From NCBI GenBank assembly GCA_025350445.1, contig JANXXV010000147.1, positions 1-8,644 on the forward strand: DNA of 8,644 nucleotides. Reading direction: 5' to 3'. The translations under genes were made by a program, and so were the position numbers. Below the pieces are notes generated by a model that was given only the letters and a program-made list of their open reading frames with translations, ran no database searches and was not told where the DNA came from. This DNA is from Bryobacteraceae bacterium. GTDB lineage: Bacteria; Acidobacteriota; Terriglobia; Bryobacterales; Bryobacteraceae. Of this stretch, positions 1 to 6,366 are shown one piece after another; the stretch's first letter is position 1; each line of letters begins with the position of its first letter.

Positions 1-216
1 TACATGATCCGGTATCATTCGTTCTATCCCGGGCACCGCGAGGGCGCCTACGATTACCTGTTCAACGAGAAAGACCGCGAGATGTTCGATTGGGTGCGAA
101 AGTTCAATCCCTACGACCTTTACTCGAAAGGCCATGGCAAACCCAACGCAGGCGAACTCCGGCCCTATTACGAAGACCTGATTGCCGAATACCTGCCCGC
201 GAAGCTACGCTGGTAG
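1..216 (+). CDS. myo-inositol oxygenase, C-terminal part (5' end outside window)
   Basis: This is the last 71 codons of a MIOX-family di-iron oxygenase, which cleaves the myo-inositol ring with O2 to give D-glucuronate in the cytosol (EC 1.13.99.1). The frame is open from base 1 and ends at TAG 214-216. The visible part matches the C-terminus of animal MIOX, including [22 protein letters not shown] and [10 protein letters not shown]. The His of RYHS (bases 16-18) corresponds to the human iron ligand H220, the Asp of NPYDLY (bases 115-117) to D253, and the following Lys (DLYSK) to the substrate-binding K257, so the C-terminal part of the active site is intact. The other iron ligands lie upstream of the window. 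The next gene starts 3 bases after the stop, which implies a shared transcript. Confidence is high because the match is continuous and holds the ligands. The ATG at base 4 is internal, not the start. Confidence 0.92.
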   Translation, partial: YMIRYHSFYPGHREGAYDYLFNEKDREMFDWVRKFNPYDLYSKGHGKPNAGELRPYYEDLIAEYLPAKLRW

Positions 217-219
217 CCT

Positions 220-981
220 ATGCTGCTGGGAGCCGTAACTTACAACGTATTGAAGGACTGGGACGTCGAGACTATCGTCCGGAACTTGCAGGCCGCGGAC
301 TTTGAGGCGGTGGAGCTGCGCACCGGGCACAAACATCTGGTGGAGCCCTCCATCAATGCCGCTCAACGCGAACGGGTGAAAAATCTGTTCGAGCGCAGCA
401 AGGTGCGCCTGTTGAGCTTCGGCACCACCTGCGAATTTCAATCCCCTGACCCCGCCGAACGCCGCCGTCAGATTCAGATCGCCAAAACGTTCATCGACCT
501 GGCGCACGATACCGGAGCCTGGGGCGTCAAGGTCCGGCCGAACGGGCTTCCGAAAGAAAACGTTCCGCTCGACACCACCATCGGCCGCATCGCCGACTCG
601 TTGCGGGAACTGGGCGATGCCGGGGCGGGGAAGGGCGTAGAAATCTGGTTGGAAGTCCACGGGCGGGAGACGCAGAATCCCCCCTTTGCCGCCGCCGTCA
701 TGCGCGCTACCCATCACGATGCCGTAGGCCTCTGCTGGAATTCAAATCCCACCGACGTGGTCAACGGCAGCGTCGGCAAGAGCTGGGACCTGCTTCGTCC
801 CTGGGTCAAGAATGCGCACATCAACGAACTGGCCAGCGACTATCCCTGGCGCGAATTGTTCACGCTGATGAACAAATCGGGCTATGAAAAATACACCCTG
901 TGCGAAGCTGCCGAGAGCAAGGAACCTGAGCGATTCCTGCGCTATTACAAGGCCCTCTGGAAGGAACTGACGCGCGCATGA
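220..981 (+). CDS. sugar phosphate isomerase/epimerase-like TIM-barrel protein
   Basis: This 253-residue cytosolic protein belongs to the xylose-isomerase-like/AP-endonuclease-2 TIM-barrel superfamily, whose members isomerise or epimerise sugars, keto-sugars and inosose derivatives with a divalent metal. Strand-end motifs occur in barrel order: AVELRTGH (30-37), LLSFGTTCEF (64-73), WGVKVRPNGL (101-110), IWLEVHG (142-148), GLCWNSNPTD (170-179), NAHINEL (198-204) and YTLCEAAE (225-232). Likely metal ligands are E145, H200 and E229. The position that is often Asp in relatives appears to be N174 here. Length is normal for the family. The ATG at 220 was chosen because it lies 3 bases after the MIOX stop and begins a typical first strand (LGAVTYN). 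No clear ribosome site precedes it, so translation may be coupled to MIOX. The neighbour suggests a substrate in inositol/glucuronate breakdown, but the exact reaction cannot be read from sequence. Confidence 0.85.
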   Translation: MLLGAVTYNVLKDWDVETIVRNLQAADFEAVELRTGHKHLVEPSINAAQRERVKNLFERSKVRLLSFGTTCEFQSPDPAERRRQIQIAKTFIDLAHDTGAWGVKVRPNGLPKENVPLDTTIGRIADSLRELGDAGAGKGVEIWLEVHGRETQNPPFAAAVMRATHHDAVGLCWNSNPTDVVNGSVGKSWDLLRPWVKNAHINELASDYPWRELFTLMNKSGYEKYTLCEAAESKEPERFLRYYKALWKELTRA

Positions 982-3365
982 AGCTCCGGCGCCTGTCTGT
1001 ATTCATCATCGCCGCATCGTTATGCGCCGCGGCCGTCCCTACTCCGGAAAGCCACTTCGGCCACCGCATGGGAGCCGACCGCAAGCTGCTCGATTGGGAC
1101 AAGGTAGTTACCTATTTCCAGAGCCTGGAAAAATCCAGCAATCGCATTCGCGTAGCCGAGTTGGGCAAAACCACCGGCGGGCGTCCTTACATCACCGCAA
1201 CCATCGCCGCGCCGGAGACCTTGAAGCGGCTCGATTACTATCGAAGCATTCAGGCGCGCCTTGCCGATCCGCGCAAGACCACCGAAGCCGAAGCCGAAAA
1301 GCTGATCGCCGAAGGCAAGACAGTCGTGATGATTACGTGCTCCATTCACTCGAATGAAGTTGCGTCCACCGCCACCGCCGTTGAATTCGCGTACAAGCTG
1401 ATTACGGAAGACACTCCAAAGTTCAAGGCGATTCTGGACAACACGATTTTCATTCTGGTGCCGTCGCAGAACCCGGACGGCGTGGATATCGTCACCCAAT
1501 GGTACCGGAAAACTCTAGGCACTCCCTACGAAGGAACCTCGCCGCCGGAACTCTACCAGAAATACGTGGGGCACGACAACAACCGCGATTGGTACATATT
1601 CTCGCAGGTGGAAACGCAGCTTGCCGTGGGGAAAATTCAGAACGCGTGGCATCCGCAGATCGTCTACGATGTTCACCAGCAGGGCCCCAATTCCTCCCGC
1701 ATGTTCGTGCCGCCATGGCTCGATCCGGTGGACCCGAACATCGACCCCATCATTGCGCAGCTCTGCAACGCGGTGGGCGCAACGATGGCCGCGGATCTAA
1801 CGGCGGCCGGAAAGACCGGTATCGCCATCAACGCACTCTACGATTTCTGGACGCCCGCGCGGCATTATCAGGCATATCACGGCGGCCTGCGAATCTTAAG
1901 CGAATCCGCCAGCGCCCGGCTTGCGACACCAATCACGGTGAAGCCCGAAGACATCAGCGGTACCGCGCTCGGTTACAATCCGCGCGAGCGCAGTTGGAAT
2001 TATCTGGAGCCCTGGCTGGGCGGCGAGTGGCATCAGCGCGATATCGTGGATTATCAATTGATCGCGCTCGAATCCTGCCTCTATCAAGCGGCCGTCCGCC
2101 GAACCGACTTCCTGCGCAGTTTTTATCGCATCGGCCAGCGTGCCCTGGCGCGAACCAGTCCGAATTCGTTCGTGATACCCGCCGTGCAGTTGGACCCCGG
2201 CTCCACCAGAAAGTTGTTGCAGACCTTGGTATTCGGAGAAGTGGAAATCCATCGCGCAAGCGCCGCCTTCCGCGCGGGCGGCAAGGACTACCCCGCCGGA
2301 AGCTACGTAATTCCAATGCAGCAGCCCTACGGCTCCTATGCCAAGACGCTGCTGGAACGGCAGAATTACCCCGACCTTCGCATGTATCCAGGCGGACCAC
2401 CGCGCCGGCCCTACGACGTAACGGCACAGACGCTGCCGCTGCTGATGGGTGTCACCGTCGATACCATTGACCAGCCCTTCACCGCGGCGTTGACACGCGT
2501 CGAAAACTTCGGCGAACCGGCCCTAAGCACCGCGGCGGGCGACGTCGATTCCTGGCGGACCGTGAATCAGGCGTGGGCATCCGGGAAAAAAGTGTGGCGA
2601 AACCGGGCCACCGGCGACTTTGGTCTACAGTCCGCAAACGGTTTTCACCCGCTCAAGCAGCCCAGAGTGGCGCTCTACAAGAGCTACGTCCCCAGCATGG
2701 ACGAAGGCTGGACGCGCTGGCTGCTGGAGCAATTCGGTTTCGCCTACACTACTGTCTTCAACAATGACATCCAAGCGGACGATTTGCACTCGCGGTTCGA
2801 TGTGATCGTATTCGCCGACCAGCGCCCCGGTGCGATTCACTCCGGCCACCGTCCGGGAGCCATGCCGGAAGAATTCACCGGCGGGCTCGCCGAGAAGGGA
2901 GCCGAGGCACTGAAACATTTCGCCGCGCAAGGCGGCACCCTGCTGTTCCTGAACGATTCCACCGATTACGCGCTGGATCACCTTGGGCTGGACGCGAAGA
3001 ACGTGCTGCAAGGGCTGTCGAACAAGGAGTTCTACTCCCCCGGCTCACTGCTCAACGTGAAGGTCGACACCACGCATCCCCTAATGCTCGGCCTTCCCAA
3101 TCAGATCGCCATCTGGTCGGAAGGCAGTCCGGCGTTTGAGATACCGAAGGGGTCGCGCGATCGTGCGGTTGCAACATACACGGCGTCGAATGTTTTAGCG
3201 TCCGGTTGGCTGTTGGGCGAAAAGTTTCTGGTGAACCGTCCCGCCCTGCTCGATATTCCCACCGGTTCCGGTCACGTAATCCTGTTCGGCATGCGCCCGC
3301 AGTACCGCGCGCAAAGCTATCAGGCGTTCAAAATATTCTTCAACGCGCTGGTGTACTTCGAATAG
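978..3365 (+). CDS. exported M14-family zinc carboxypeptidase-like protein with C-terminal GATase1-like domain
   Basis: This 795-residue protein starts with a Sec signal peptide (MKLRR, then hydrophobic residues 7-19, with cleavage probably near A18-A19), so it should act outside the cytoplasm. The peptidase domain covers roughly residues 35-380. Zinc ligands are H124 and E127 (motif HSNE) and H233 (YDVHQQG). NPDG (165-168) and NNRDW (201-205) are the usual M14 substrate-site loops, and E309 in LSESAS is the best candidate for the catalytic Glu. After a linker, residues about 560-790 (PRVALYKSYV...DEGWTRW, then FDVIVFAD and GGTLLFLND) resemble the class I glutamine-amidotransferase-like fold found at the C-terminus of long bacterial M14 homologues. 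I saw no convincing catalytic Cys there. The ATG overlaps the previous stop as ATGA, and AAGGA at 961-965 may serve as ribosome site. Substrate is unknown; peptide or cell-wall peptide trimming is likely. The last 46 bp overlap the opposite-strand deacetylase gene. Confidence 0.88.
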   Translation: MKLRRLSVFIIAASLCAAAVPTPESHFGHRMGADRKLLDWDKVVTYFQSLEKSSNRIRVAELGKTTGGRPYITATIAAPETLKRLDYYRSIQARLADPRKTTEAEAEKLIAEGKTVVMITCSIHSNEVASTATAVEFAYKLITEDTPKFKAILDNTIFILVPSQNPDGVDIVTQWYRKTLGTPYEGTSPPELYQKYVGHDNNRDWYIFSQVETQLAVGKIQNAWHPQIVYDVHQQGPNSSRMFVPPWLDPVDPNIDPIIAQLCNAVGATMAADLTAAGKTGIAINALYDFWTPARHYQAYHGGLRILSESASARLATPITVKPEDISGTALGYNPRERSWNYLEPWLGGEWHQRDIVDYQLIALESCLYQAAVRRTDFLRSFYRIGQRALARTSPNSFVIPAVQLDPGSTRKLLQTLVFGEVEIHRASAAFRAGGKDYPAGSYVIPMQQPYGSYAKTLLERQNYPDLRMYPGGPPRRPYDVTAQTLPLLMGVTVDTIDQPFTAALTRVENFGEPALSTAAGDVDSWRTVNQAWASGKKVWRNRATGDFGLQSANGFHPLKQPRVALYKSYVPSMDEGWTRWLLEQFGFAYTTVFNNDIQADDLHSRFDVIVFADQRPGAIHSGHRPGAMPEEFTGGLAEKGAEALKHFAAQGGTLLFLNDSTDYALDHLGLDAKNVLQGLSNKEFYSPGSLLNVKVDTTHPLMLGLPNQIAIWSEGSPAFEIPKGSRDRAVATYTASNVLASGWLLGEKFLVNRPALLDIPTGSGHVILFGMRPQYRAQSYQAFKIFFNALVYFE

Positions 3366-4249
3366 CACTCAGCCGCGGCGCGAAACGTATTTGCGTGCGC
3401 TTCCACCGTTGGCTCCACCGGGTCTGAATAGCCGCCGCCCAATGTAATGGCGCAAGGAATTCCGTGATCCAGACAAGCCGCCAGCACCATCCGGTCCCGG
3501 CGCATCAATCCCTGCTCCGTTAACGCAAGCCGGCCCAATTTGTCGGATGCAAGCCCATCCACTCCAGATTGATAGAAGAGAATATCGGGTTCAAACGCAA
3601 CGGCCCGCTCCAGAACGGATGGAATTGCCGCCAGGTATTCCGCATCCTCCGCTCCGTCCGGAAGATCGATATCCAGTTTGCTGAACTGTTTTCGAAACGG
3701 AAAATTATTCTTACCGTGAACGGAGATCGTCAGCACCCACGGATCGTCCTCAAATAGCTTCGCCGTGCCGTCGCCCTGATGGACATCCAGATCCACCACG
3801 CAGGCACGCCGGATCAATCCGCGCACACGCAGAGAAGCGATAGCTACAGCCACATCATTGAACACGCAGAACCCCGCGCCTTCACTCCGGAACGCGTGAT
3901 GCGTGCCCCCCGCCAGTCCCCCGCTGAAGCCTTCCTGAAGCGCATGTTCGGCCGCGCTGATGGTCCCGCCTACCGACGCCAGCGTGCGCCTGACCAAACT
4001 CACCGACCAAGGAAACCCAATGCGCCGGATGACCGCCGGTGCGATGTCGCCGCTGAGAAACGCACTGACGTACGACTGATCGTGCACCAGCGCAATCGAT
4101 TCGTAATCCGCCATCGGCGCCTCGCGCAATTCGAAGGCTGCATCCGCCGCCAGTAACTCACGCAGCATTCTGTACTTGCGCATCGGGAACTTGTGTCCCG
4201 GCGGCAGGGCGATTTCGTAATGGTCGCAATAATACAATCGCAGTGGCAT
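3320..4249 (-). CDS. histone deacetylase family (AcuC/HDAC-like) protein
   Basis: This 309-residue cytosolic protein is a zinc hydrolase of the arginase/deacetylase fold, which removes acetyl groups from lysine, polyamines or small amides. The catalytic set is complete: the His pair H117-H118 in GGTHHA, zinc ligands D155 and H157 in DLDVHQGDGT and D236 in LASDKLG, and the transition-state Tyr Y274 in LGGGYSD. Length is slightly short of typical bacterial AcuC proteins but no core element is missing. The ATG at 4247-4249 begins directly at the first beta strand (PLRLYYCDHYE), preceded only by a weak CTAAG. It is the last gene of a minus-strand run, 63 bp after the DUF1080 gene, with a REP-like repeat in the gap. 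Its 3' end lies inside the convergent peptidase gene. The real substrate (acetyl-CoA synthetase, acetylpolyamine or another) cannot be decided. Confidence 0.9.
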   Translation of the reverse strand: MPLRLYYCDHYEIALPPGHKFPMRKYRMLRELLAADAAFELREAPMADYESIALVHDQSYVSAFLSGDIAPAVIRRIGFPWSVSLVRRTLASVGGTISAAEHALQEGFSGGLAGGTHHAFRSEGAGFCVFNDVAVAIASLRVRGLIRRACVVDLDVHQGDGTAKLFEDDPWVLTISVHGKNNFPFRKQFSKLDIDLPDGAEDAEYLAAIPSVLERAVAFEPDILFYQSGVDGLASDKLGRLALTEQGLMRRDRMVLAACLDHGIPCAITLGGGYSDPVEPTVEAHANTFRAAAECYSKYTSALKNILNA

Positions 4250-4260
4250 CTTAGACGCAA

Positions 4261-4288
4261 TCCGAGCCGCGACCGTGAGGGAGCGGTT
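4261..4288. repeat. GC-rich REP-like extragenic repeat between DUF1080 and deacetylase genes
   Basis: The minus strand of the 63-bp gap reads CCGCTCCCTCACGGTCGCGG followed by CTCGG. The sequence is partly self-complementary (CCGC/GCGG arms). In one frame it encodes PLPHGRGSD, a peptide I recall as a recurrent mis-annotated translation of a dispersed intergenic repeat in acidobacteria and planctomycetes. That recall was not checked here. Only one copy is in the window. Confidence 0.5.
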
Positions 4289-4312
4289 GGAGACATGGCA
4301 TCATGACAGTTC

Positions 4313-4969
4313 CTAGCGCTTTGTCAGGTCGCGGATCATGATGTTTTTGAAGCGCATATTTCCCGATCCGCCGGAATGCAGCTGCAGTGCGATCGGCCCG
4401 TCGAAAGACTTCGGCTTCGGGTCCGTGAAATCCACCATCAACACTCCATTCAACCGCGAAACAAAATGGTTCCCCTCCACCTTCAACAGATACTCGTTCC
4501 AATCGTCGGCACGGACCACCGTCTCATTTTCCGGAGACGGCCACACCAGCCAGCCGCGGCCATCGCCGTAGAGCCCGGCGGTGTGCTGTCCAATCCGGCA
4601 ATCGATCTCAAACTGCATCCCCTGCGAAACATCGGCAGTGCCCGGCTTGAAATCCACATGGAAGAACACGCCGCTGTTGCCGTCGCCTTCACACTTGAAC
4701 CGTAACGAAAGATGAAAGTCCTTGTAGCTCTTTTCCGTCTTCAAATACCCGTAATCTTTCGTCGTGGCCAGGCCGTGAATCGTTCCTGCCTCCACATTCC
4801 ACGTCTCATTACCAACCTTCACCCAGCCGGTGAGGTCTTTCCCGTTGAACAGATTCACCCAGTCTTCACCGGGCAGCACTTGCTTTGGAGTCTGCGCGTA
4901 CAGCGCGGAGGAAAGGAGGACGAGAGCAGCCAATTTACGCATATACCGGAGTATATAACGCTTCCTCAT
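4313..4969 (-). CDS. exported DUF1080 (3-keto-disaccharide hydrolase-type) protein
   Basis: This 218-residue protein has one DUF1080 domain, a beta-jelly-roll lectin/glucanase-like fold linked in recent work to hydrolysis of 3-keto-glycosides. Family signatures occur in order: WVNLFNGKDLTGW (37-49), GNSGVFFHVDF, MQFEIDC, HTAGLYGDGRG, DDWNEYLLKVEG, RLNGVLMVDF, and the closing GPIALQLHSGG...MRFKNIMIRDL. An N-terminal signal peptide (basic residues, then LAALVLLSSALYA, cleavage probably at A25/Q26) directs it out of the cytoplasm. The ATG at 4967-4969 was chosen because it overlaps the phosphatase stop as ATGA, which suggests coupled translation. The ATG at 4940-4942 (residue 10) would give an equally good and more compact signal peptide and remains possible. 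Domain size is normal and single. It probably works on sugars released outside the cell, but the substrate is inferred from the family only. Confidence 0.88.
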   Translation of the reverse strand: MRKRYILRYMRKLAALVLLSSALYAQTPKQVLPGEDWVNLFNGKDLTGWVKVGNETWNVEAGTIHGLATTKDYGYLKTEKSYKDFHLSLRFKCEGDGNSGVFFHVDFKPGTADVSQGMQFEIDCRIGQHTAGLYGDGRGWLVWPSPENETVVRADDWNEYLLKVEGNHFVSRLNGVLMVDFTDPKPKSFDGPIALQLHSGGSGNMRFKNIMIRDLTKR

Positions 4970-5607
4970 CCGGCGACGGCGGGCAGGTCCTCGAACCGGT
5001 CGATCAGAAAATCCGGCGGGTCGGCAGCAAGAGTCTCAGGCTGAAATCCGTACGTCACCCCGCAAGCCTTGATCCCCGCATTGCGCGCCGTCTGTATGTC
5101 CACCGCACTGTCGCCGATCATCATCGCATTCCCGGCAACCGTGCCTGCCTCGGAAAGCAGCGCCTCAATTCCGATAGGGTGCGGCTTCTTCTGCTCGAAG
5201 CTATTGCCGCCATAAACCTGGAAGAAATGCCTCTCCAGTCCCAGTCCGCTGATAATCGCTTTGCTGATACGGACGGGCTTGTTGGTCAGCACCGCCATGC
5301 GCTTCCCGCGGTCCAGCAAAACGTCCAGCGTTTCGGCAACGCCCGGGTAAAGCGTAGTGCAGTCCAGCATGTGCTCGCGATAATAGGCCAGAAAAAACTC
5401 GAGAGCATTTTGCACGTCCGCCTCGGTAGCCTCAGGCCCCAGCGCCCGCCGAATCAGCATCGGCGCTCCATTGCCAACGTAAGAAAAAACCAGGGAATGC
5501 GCCAACTCGCCCAGCCCCATATGCGCCCGCGAGGCATTCACCGCATGCGCCAGGTCTAGCTTTGAATCAATGAGCGTTCCGTCCAGATCGAAAATCAAGA
5601 GGTTCAT
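4966..5607 (-). CDS. HAD-family phosphatase, phosphoglycolate phosphatase-like
   Basis: This 213-residue haloacid-dehalogenase hydrolase removes phosphate from a small metabolite, possibly 2-phosphoglycolate. Motif I is DLDGT with nucleophile D7 and acid D9, motif II is T108 in LTNKP, motif III is K141 in KKPHP, and motif IV is IGDS...D (D166, D170). Between motifs I and II lies a helical C1 cap containing YVGNG (43-47), a feature common in Gph. The ATG at 5605-5607 was chosen because it puts the first beta strand (NLLIFDLDGT) at the N-terminus. The frame is open for 70 more codons upstream, but that part has no family similarity and is Cys/Arg-rich. The stop overlaps the DUF1080 start (ATGA). 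Gph-like is the best guess; related pyrophosphatases and sugar phosphatases look similar. Confidence 0.88.
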   Translation of the reverse strand: MNLLIFDLDGTLIDSKLDLAHAVNASRAHMGLGELAHSLVFSYVGNGAPMLIRRALGPEATEADVQNALEFFLAYYREHMLDCTTLYPGVAETLDVLLDRGKRMAVLTNKPVRISKAIISGLGLERHFFQVYGGNSFEQKKPHPIGIEALLSEAGTVAGNAMMIGDSAVDIQTARNAGIKACGVTYGFQPETLAADPPDFLIDRFEDLPAVAG

Positions 5608-5873
5608 TCGGTTCTTACTTACGTCCCTCGGCGCAGGAGTGTGCCCGGCGCGGGCGGAATCTAACTGGATGAAACGGGCCAATCGAAGCCAATGACGGCA
5701 ATGGTAGCAAACCGTAAAGCATAACCGCGAGGCGAACCCGAAACAAGCGATTAGCAAACTCCCGGCCCAATGTCCCTGGAACCGCTGCCGGGCGGAGTTC
5801 AAGCGGTTTTTCGCCAATCTGATTCCACCTGGTTTGAGCCGGTGCTATCCAACGTCAACCAGCCGCGGCGGCG
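5608..5873. other. non-coding interval upstream of the phosphatase gene
   Basis: These 266 bp contain no ORF with family similarity on either strand. Apart from the candidate promoter at 5718-5746, the only structure I see is a perfect 6-bp inverted repeat, CCCGGC (5761-5766) and GCCGGG (5787-5792), with a 20-base loop and no T-run. Confidence 0.5.
5718..5746 (-). promoter_or_regulatory. candidate sigma70-type promoter for the phosphatase-DUF1080-deacetylase operon
   Basis: On the minus strand TTGTTT (5741-5746) and TATGCT (5718-5723) are separated by exactly 17 bases. Matches to consensus are 3/6 and 4/6. It lies about 110 bases before the phosphatase start and is the best spaced pair I found there, but the match is weak. 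Confidence 0.22.
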
Positions 5874-6055
5874 CTACTTCGGTCGAGGAAACAACGCGGC
5901 CAACGGAAGCACAACCAGAGCGGCTATCCAAACGTAAAAACCGGCCAGCAACCGGAGGATGGCCGTGTGGGAAACGTTGCCCTCATCGCCCACCAACCTA
6001 TTACCGCCGCGAAGACGCCCGGCCAGCCCACTACCAGCGCTCTTGCTCCAAACAT
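5874..6055 (-). pseudogene. possible frameshifted small two-helix membrane protein
   Basis: On the minus strand an ATG at 6053-6055 opens MFGARALVVGWPGVFAAV followed by IGWWAMRATF, a good membrane helix, and this frame stops at TAG 5924-5926. The neighbouring frame over 5874-5966 reads TAILRLLAGFYVWIAALV and then VLPLAALFPRPK before TAG 5874-5876, a second good helix with a basic tail. Joining the two frames around 5965-5975 by a 1-base shift gives a protein of about 60 residues with two membrane segments. I recognise no family. Either a real frameshift has broken the gene, or the two hydrophobic stretches are chance. The first frame stays open upstream into the inverted repeat at 6078-6109. 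There is no clear ribosome site. Confidence 0.33.
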
Positions 6056-6077
6056 CACATCTTGCACGCCGCTACTA

Positions 6078-6109
6078 TTTCGGAAGCTGGGTATGTGCTT
6101 CACTCAGGT
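6078..6109 (+). repeat. inverted repeat, left copy
   Basis: The left copy carries TTTCGGAAGC, then TGGGTATGTG, then CTTCACTCAGGT. It pairs with 6236-6267 on the opposite strand. Confidence 0.6.
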
Positions 6110-6154
6110 AATTGCTATGGCGGCAGATCGGGTGGGGTGGACCCCCTGGACCGC

Positions 6155-6192
6155 GCGGGACGCCGTCGTCCCGCTGCCGGAAGCGGGACGAC
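6155..6192. repeat. three-arm alternative hairpin
   Basis: Arm A GCGGGACG (6155-6162) pairs perfectly with CGTCCCGC (6167-6174) around a 4-base loop. The middle arm, extended as GTCGTCCCGCT (6165-6175), also pairs perfectly over 11 bp with AGCGGGACGAC (6182-6192) around a 6-base loop. The two hairpins exclude each other. No T-run follows on either strand, so a simple rho-independent terminator is unlikely. Confidence 0.6.
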
Positions 6193-6219
6193 AGTTCAAT
6201 GCGCCAGCCACAAGAAATG

Positions 6220-6366
6220 CTACGAGACCGCACCCAGCTGACTCAAACACATACCCACTTTTCGGAATTCCACCGCCGGCAGGCAGCATGCGATTGCGAA
6301 AAGGGCCAAACTGACAAGGGTCCCGTTCTTCCGGGTATTCGGCATTCCGATCGGGGAAGGCCCCAT
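6220..6366 (-). CDS. small signal-peptide-like ORF coupled to the gluconolactonase gene, probably truncated
   Basis: On the minus strand an ATG at 6364-6366 overlaps the gluconolactonase stop as TGATG. It opens 48 codons: a short basic start (MPNTRKNG from residue 8), then the hydrophobic run TLVSLALFAIACCLPA (16-31), and a stop at 6220-6222. This looks like an export signal, with C27 in a weak lipobox context. The frame enters the inverted repeat at 6267 immediately after residue 33, and the rest (FRKVGMCLSQL) is repeat sequence. The likely reading is the 5' end of an exported-protein gene cut by the element. Chance remains possible, since no family is recognisable in so short a stretch. Confidence 0.3.
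   Translation of the reverse strand: MGPSPIGMPNTRKNGTLVSLALFAIACCLPAVEFRKVGMCLSQLGAVS
6236..6267 (-). repeat. inverted repeat, right copy
   Basis: On the minus strand the right copy reads TTCCGAAAAG, then TGGGTATGTG, then TTTGAGTCAGCT. It pairs with 6078-6109. Confidence 0.6.

Larger units (their letters stand above)
6078..6267. mobile_element. possible MITE-like or REP-type element bounded by imperfect inverted repeats
   Basis: The segment is bounded by 32-base imperfect inverted repeats at 6078-6109 and 6236-6267. About 24 of 32 positions match, with a perfect core of TGGGTATGTG and a shared TCAG. No transposase ORF lies inside and I found no target-site duplication. The core holds strong competing hairpins (6155-6192). 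Such an arrangement fits a small non-autonomous element or a pair of opposed dispersed repeats. Origin is inferred from structure only. Confidence 0.4.

Noticed and set aside
978..1035. Lipoprotein signal on the M14 peptidase (Cys at residue 16)
   Set aside because: The residues before Cys (ASL) do not fit a lipobox; an ordinary Sec signal fits better.
1499..2470. 323-codon frame inside the peptidase gene
   Set aside because: It is Arg-rich and is a frame-shifted shadow of the M14 coding sequence, which carries all recognised motifs.
5761..5792. Rho-independent terminator between the small ORF region and the phosphatase
   Set aside because: Only a 6-bp stem with a 20-base loop and no T-run on either strand.
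5608..5817. N-terminal extension of 70 residues on the HAD phosphatase
   Set aside because: The extra part is Cys/Arg-rich and has no family similarity, while the ATG at 5605-5607 starts exactly at the conserved first strand.
5955..5985. Programmed -1 frameshift in the small membrane protein remnant
   Set aside because: The junction does not match the X XXY YYZ heptamer and no strong downstream pseudoknot or hairpin is evident.
5834..6241. 135-codon plus-strand open frame over the gap
   Set aside because: It is Arg/Pro/Ser/Gly-rich, crosses the inverted repeat and hairpins, and resembles no family; typical of chance frames in GC-rich DNA.
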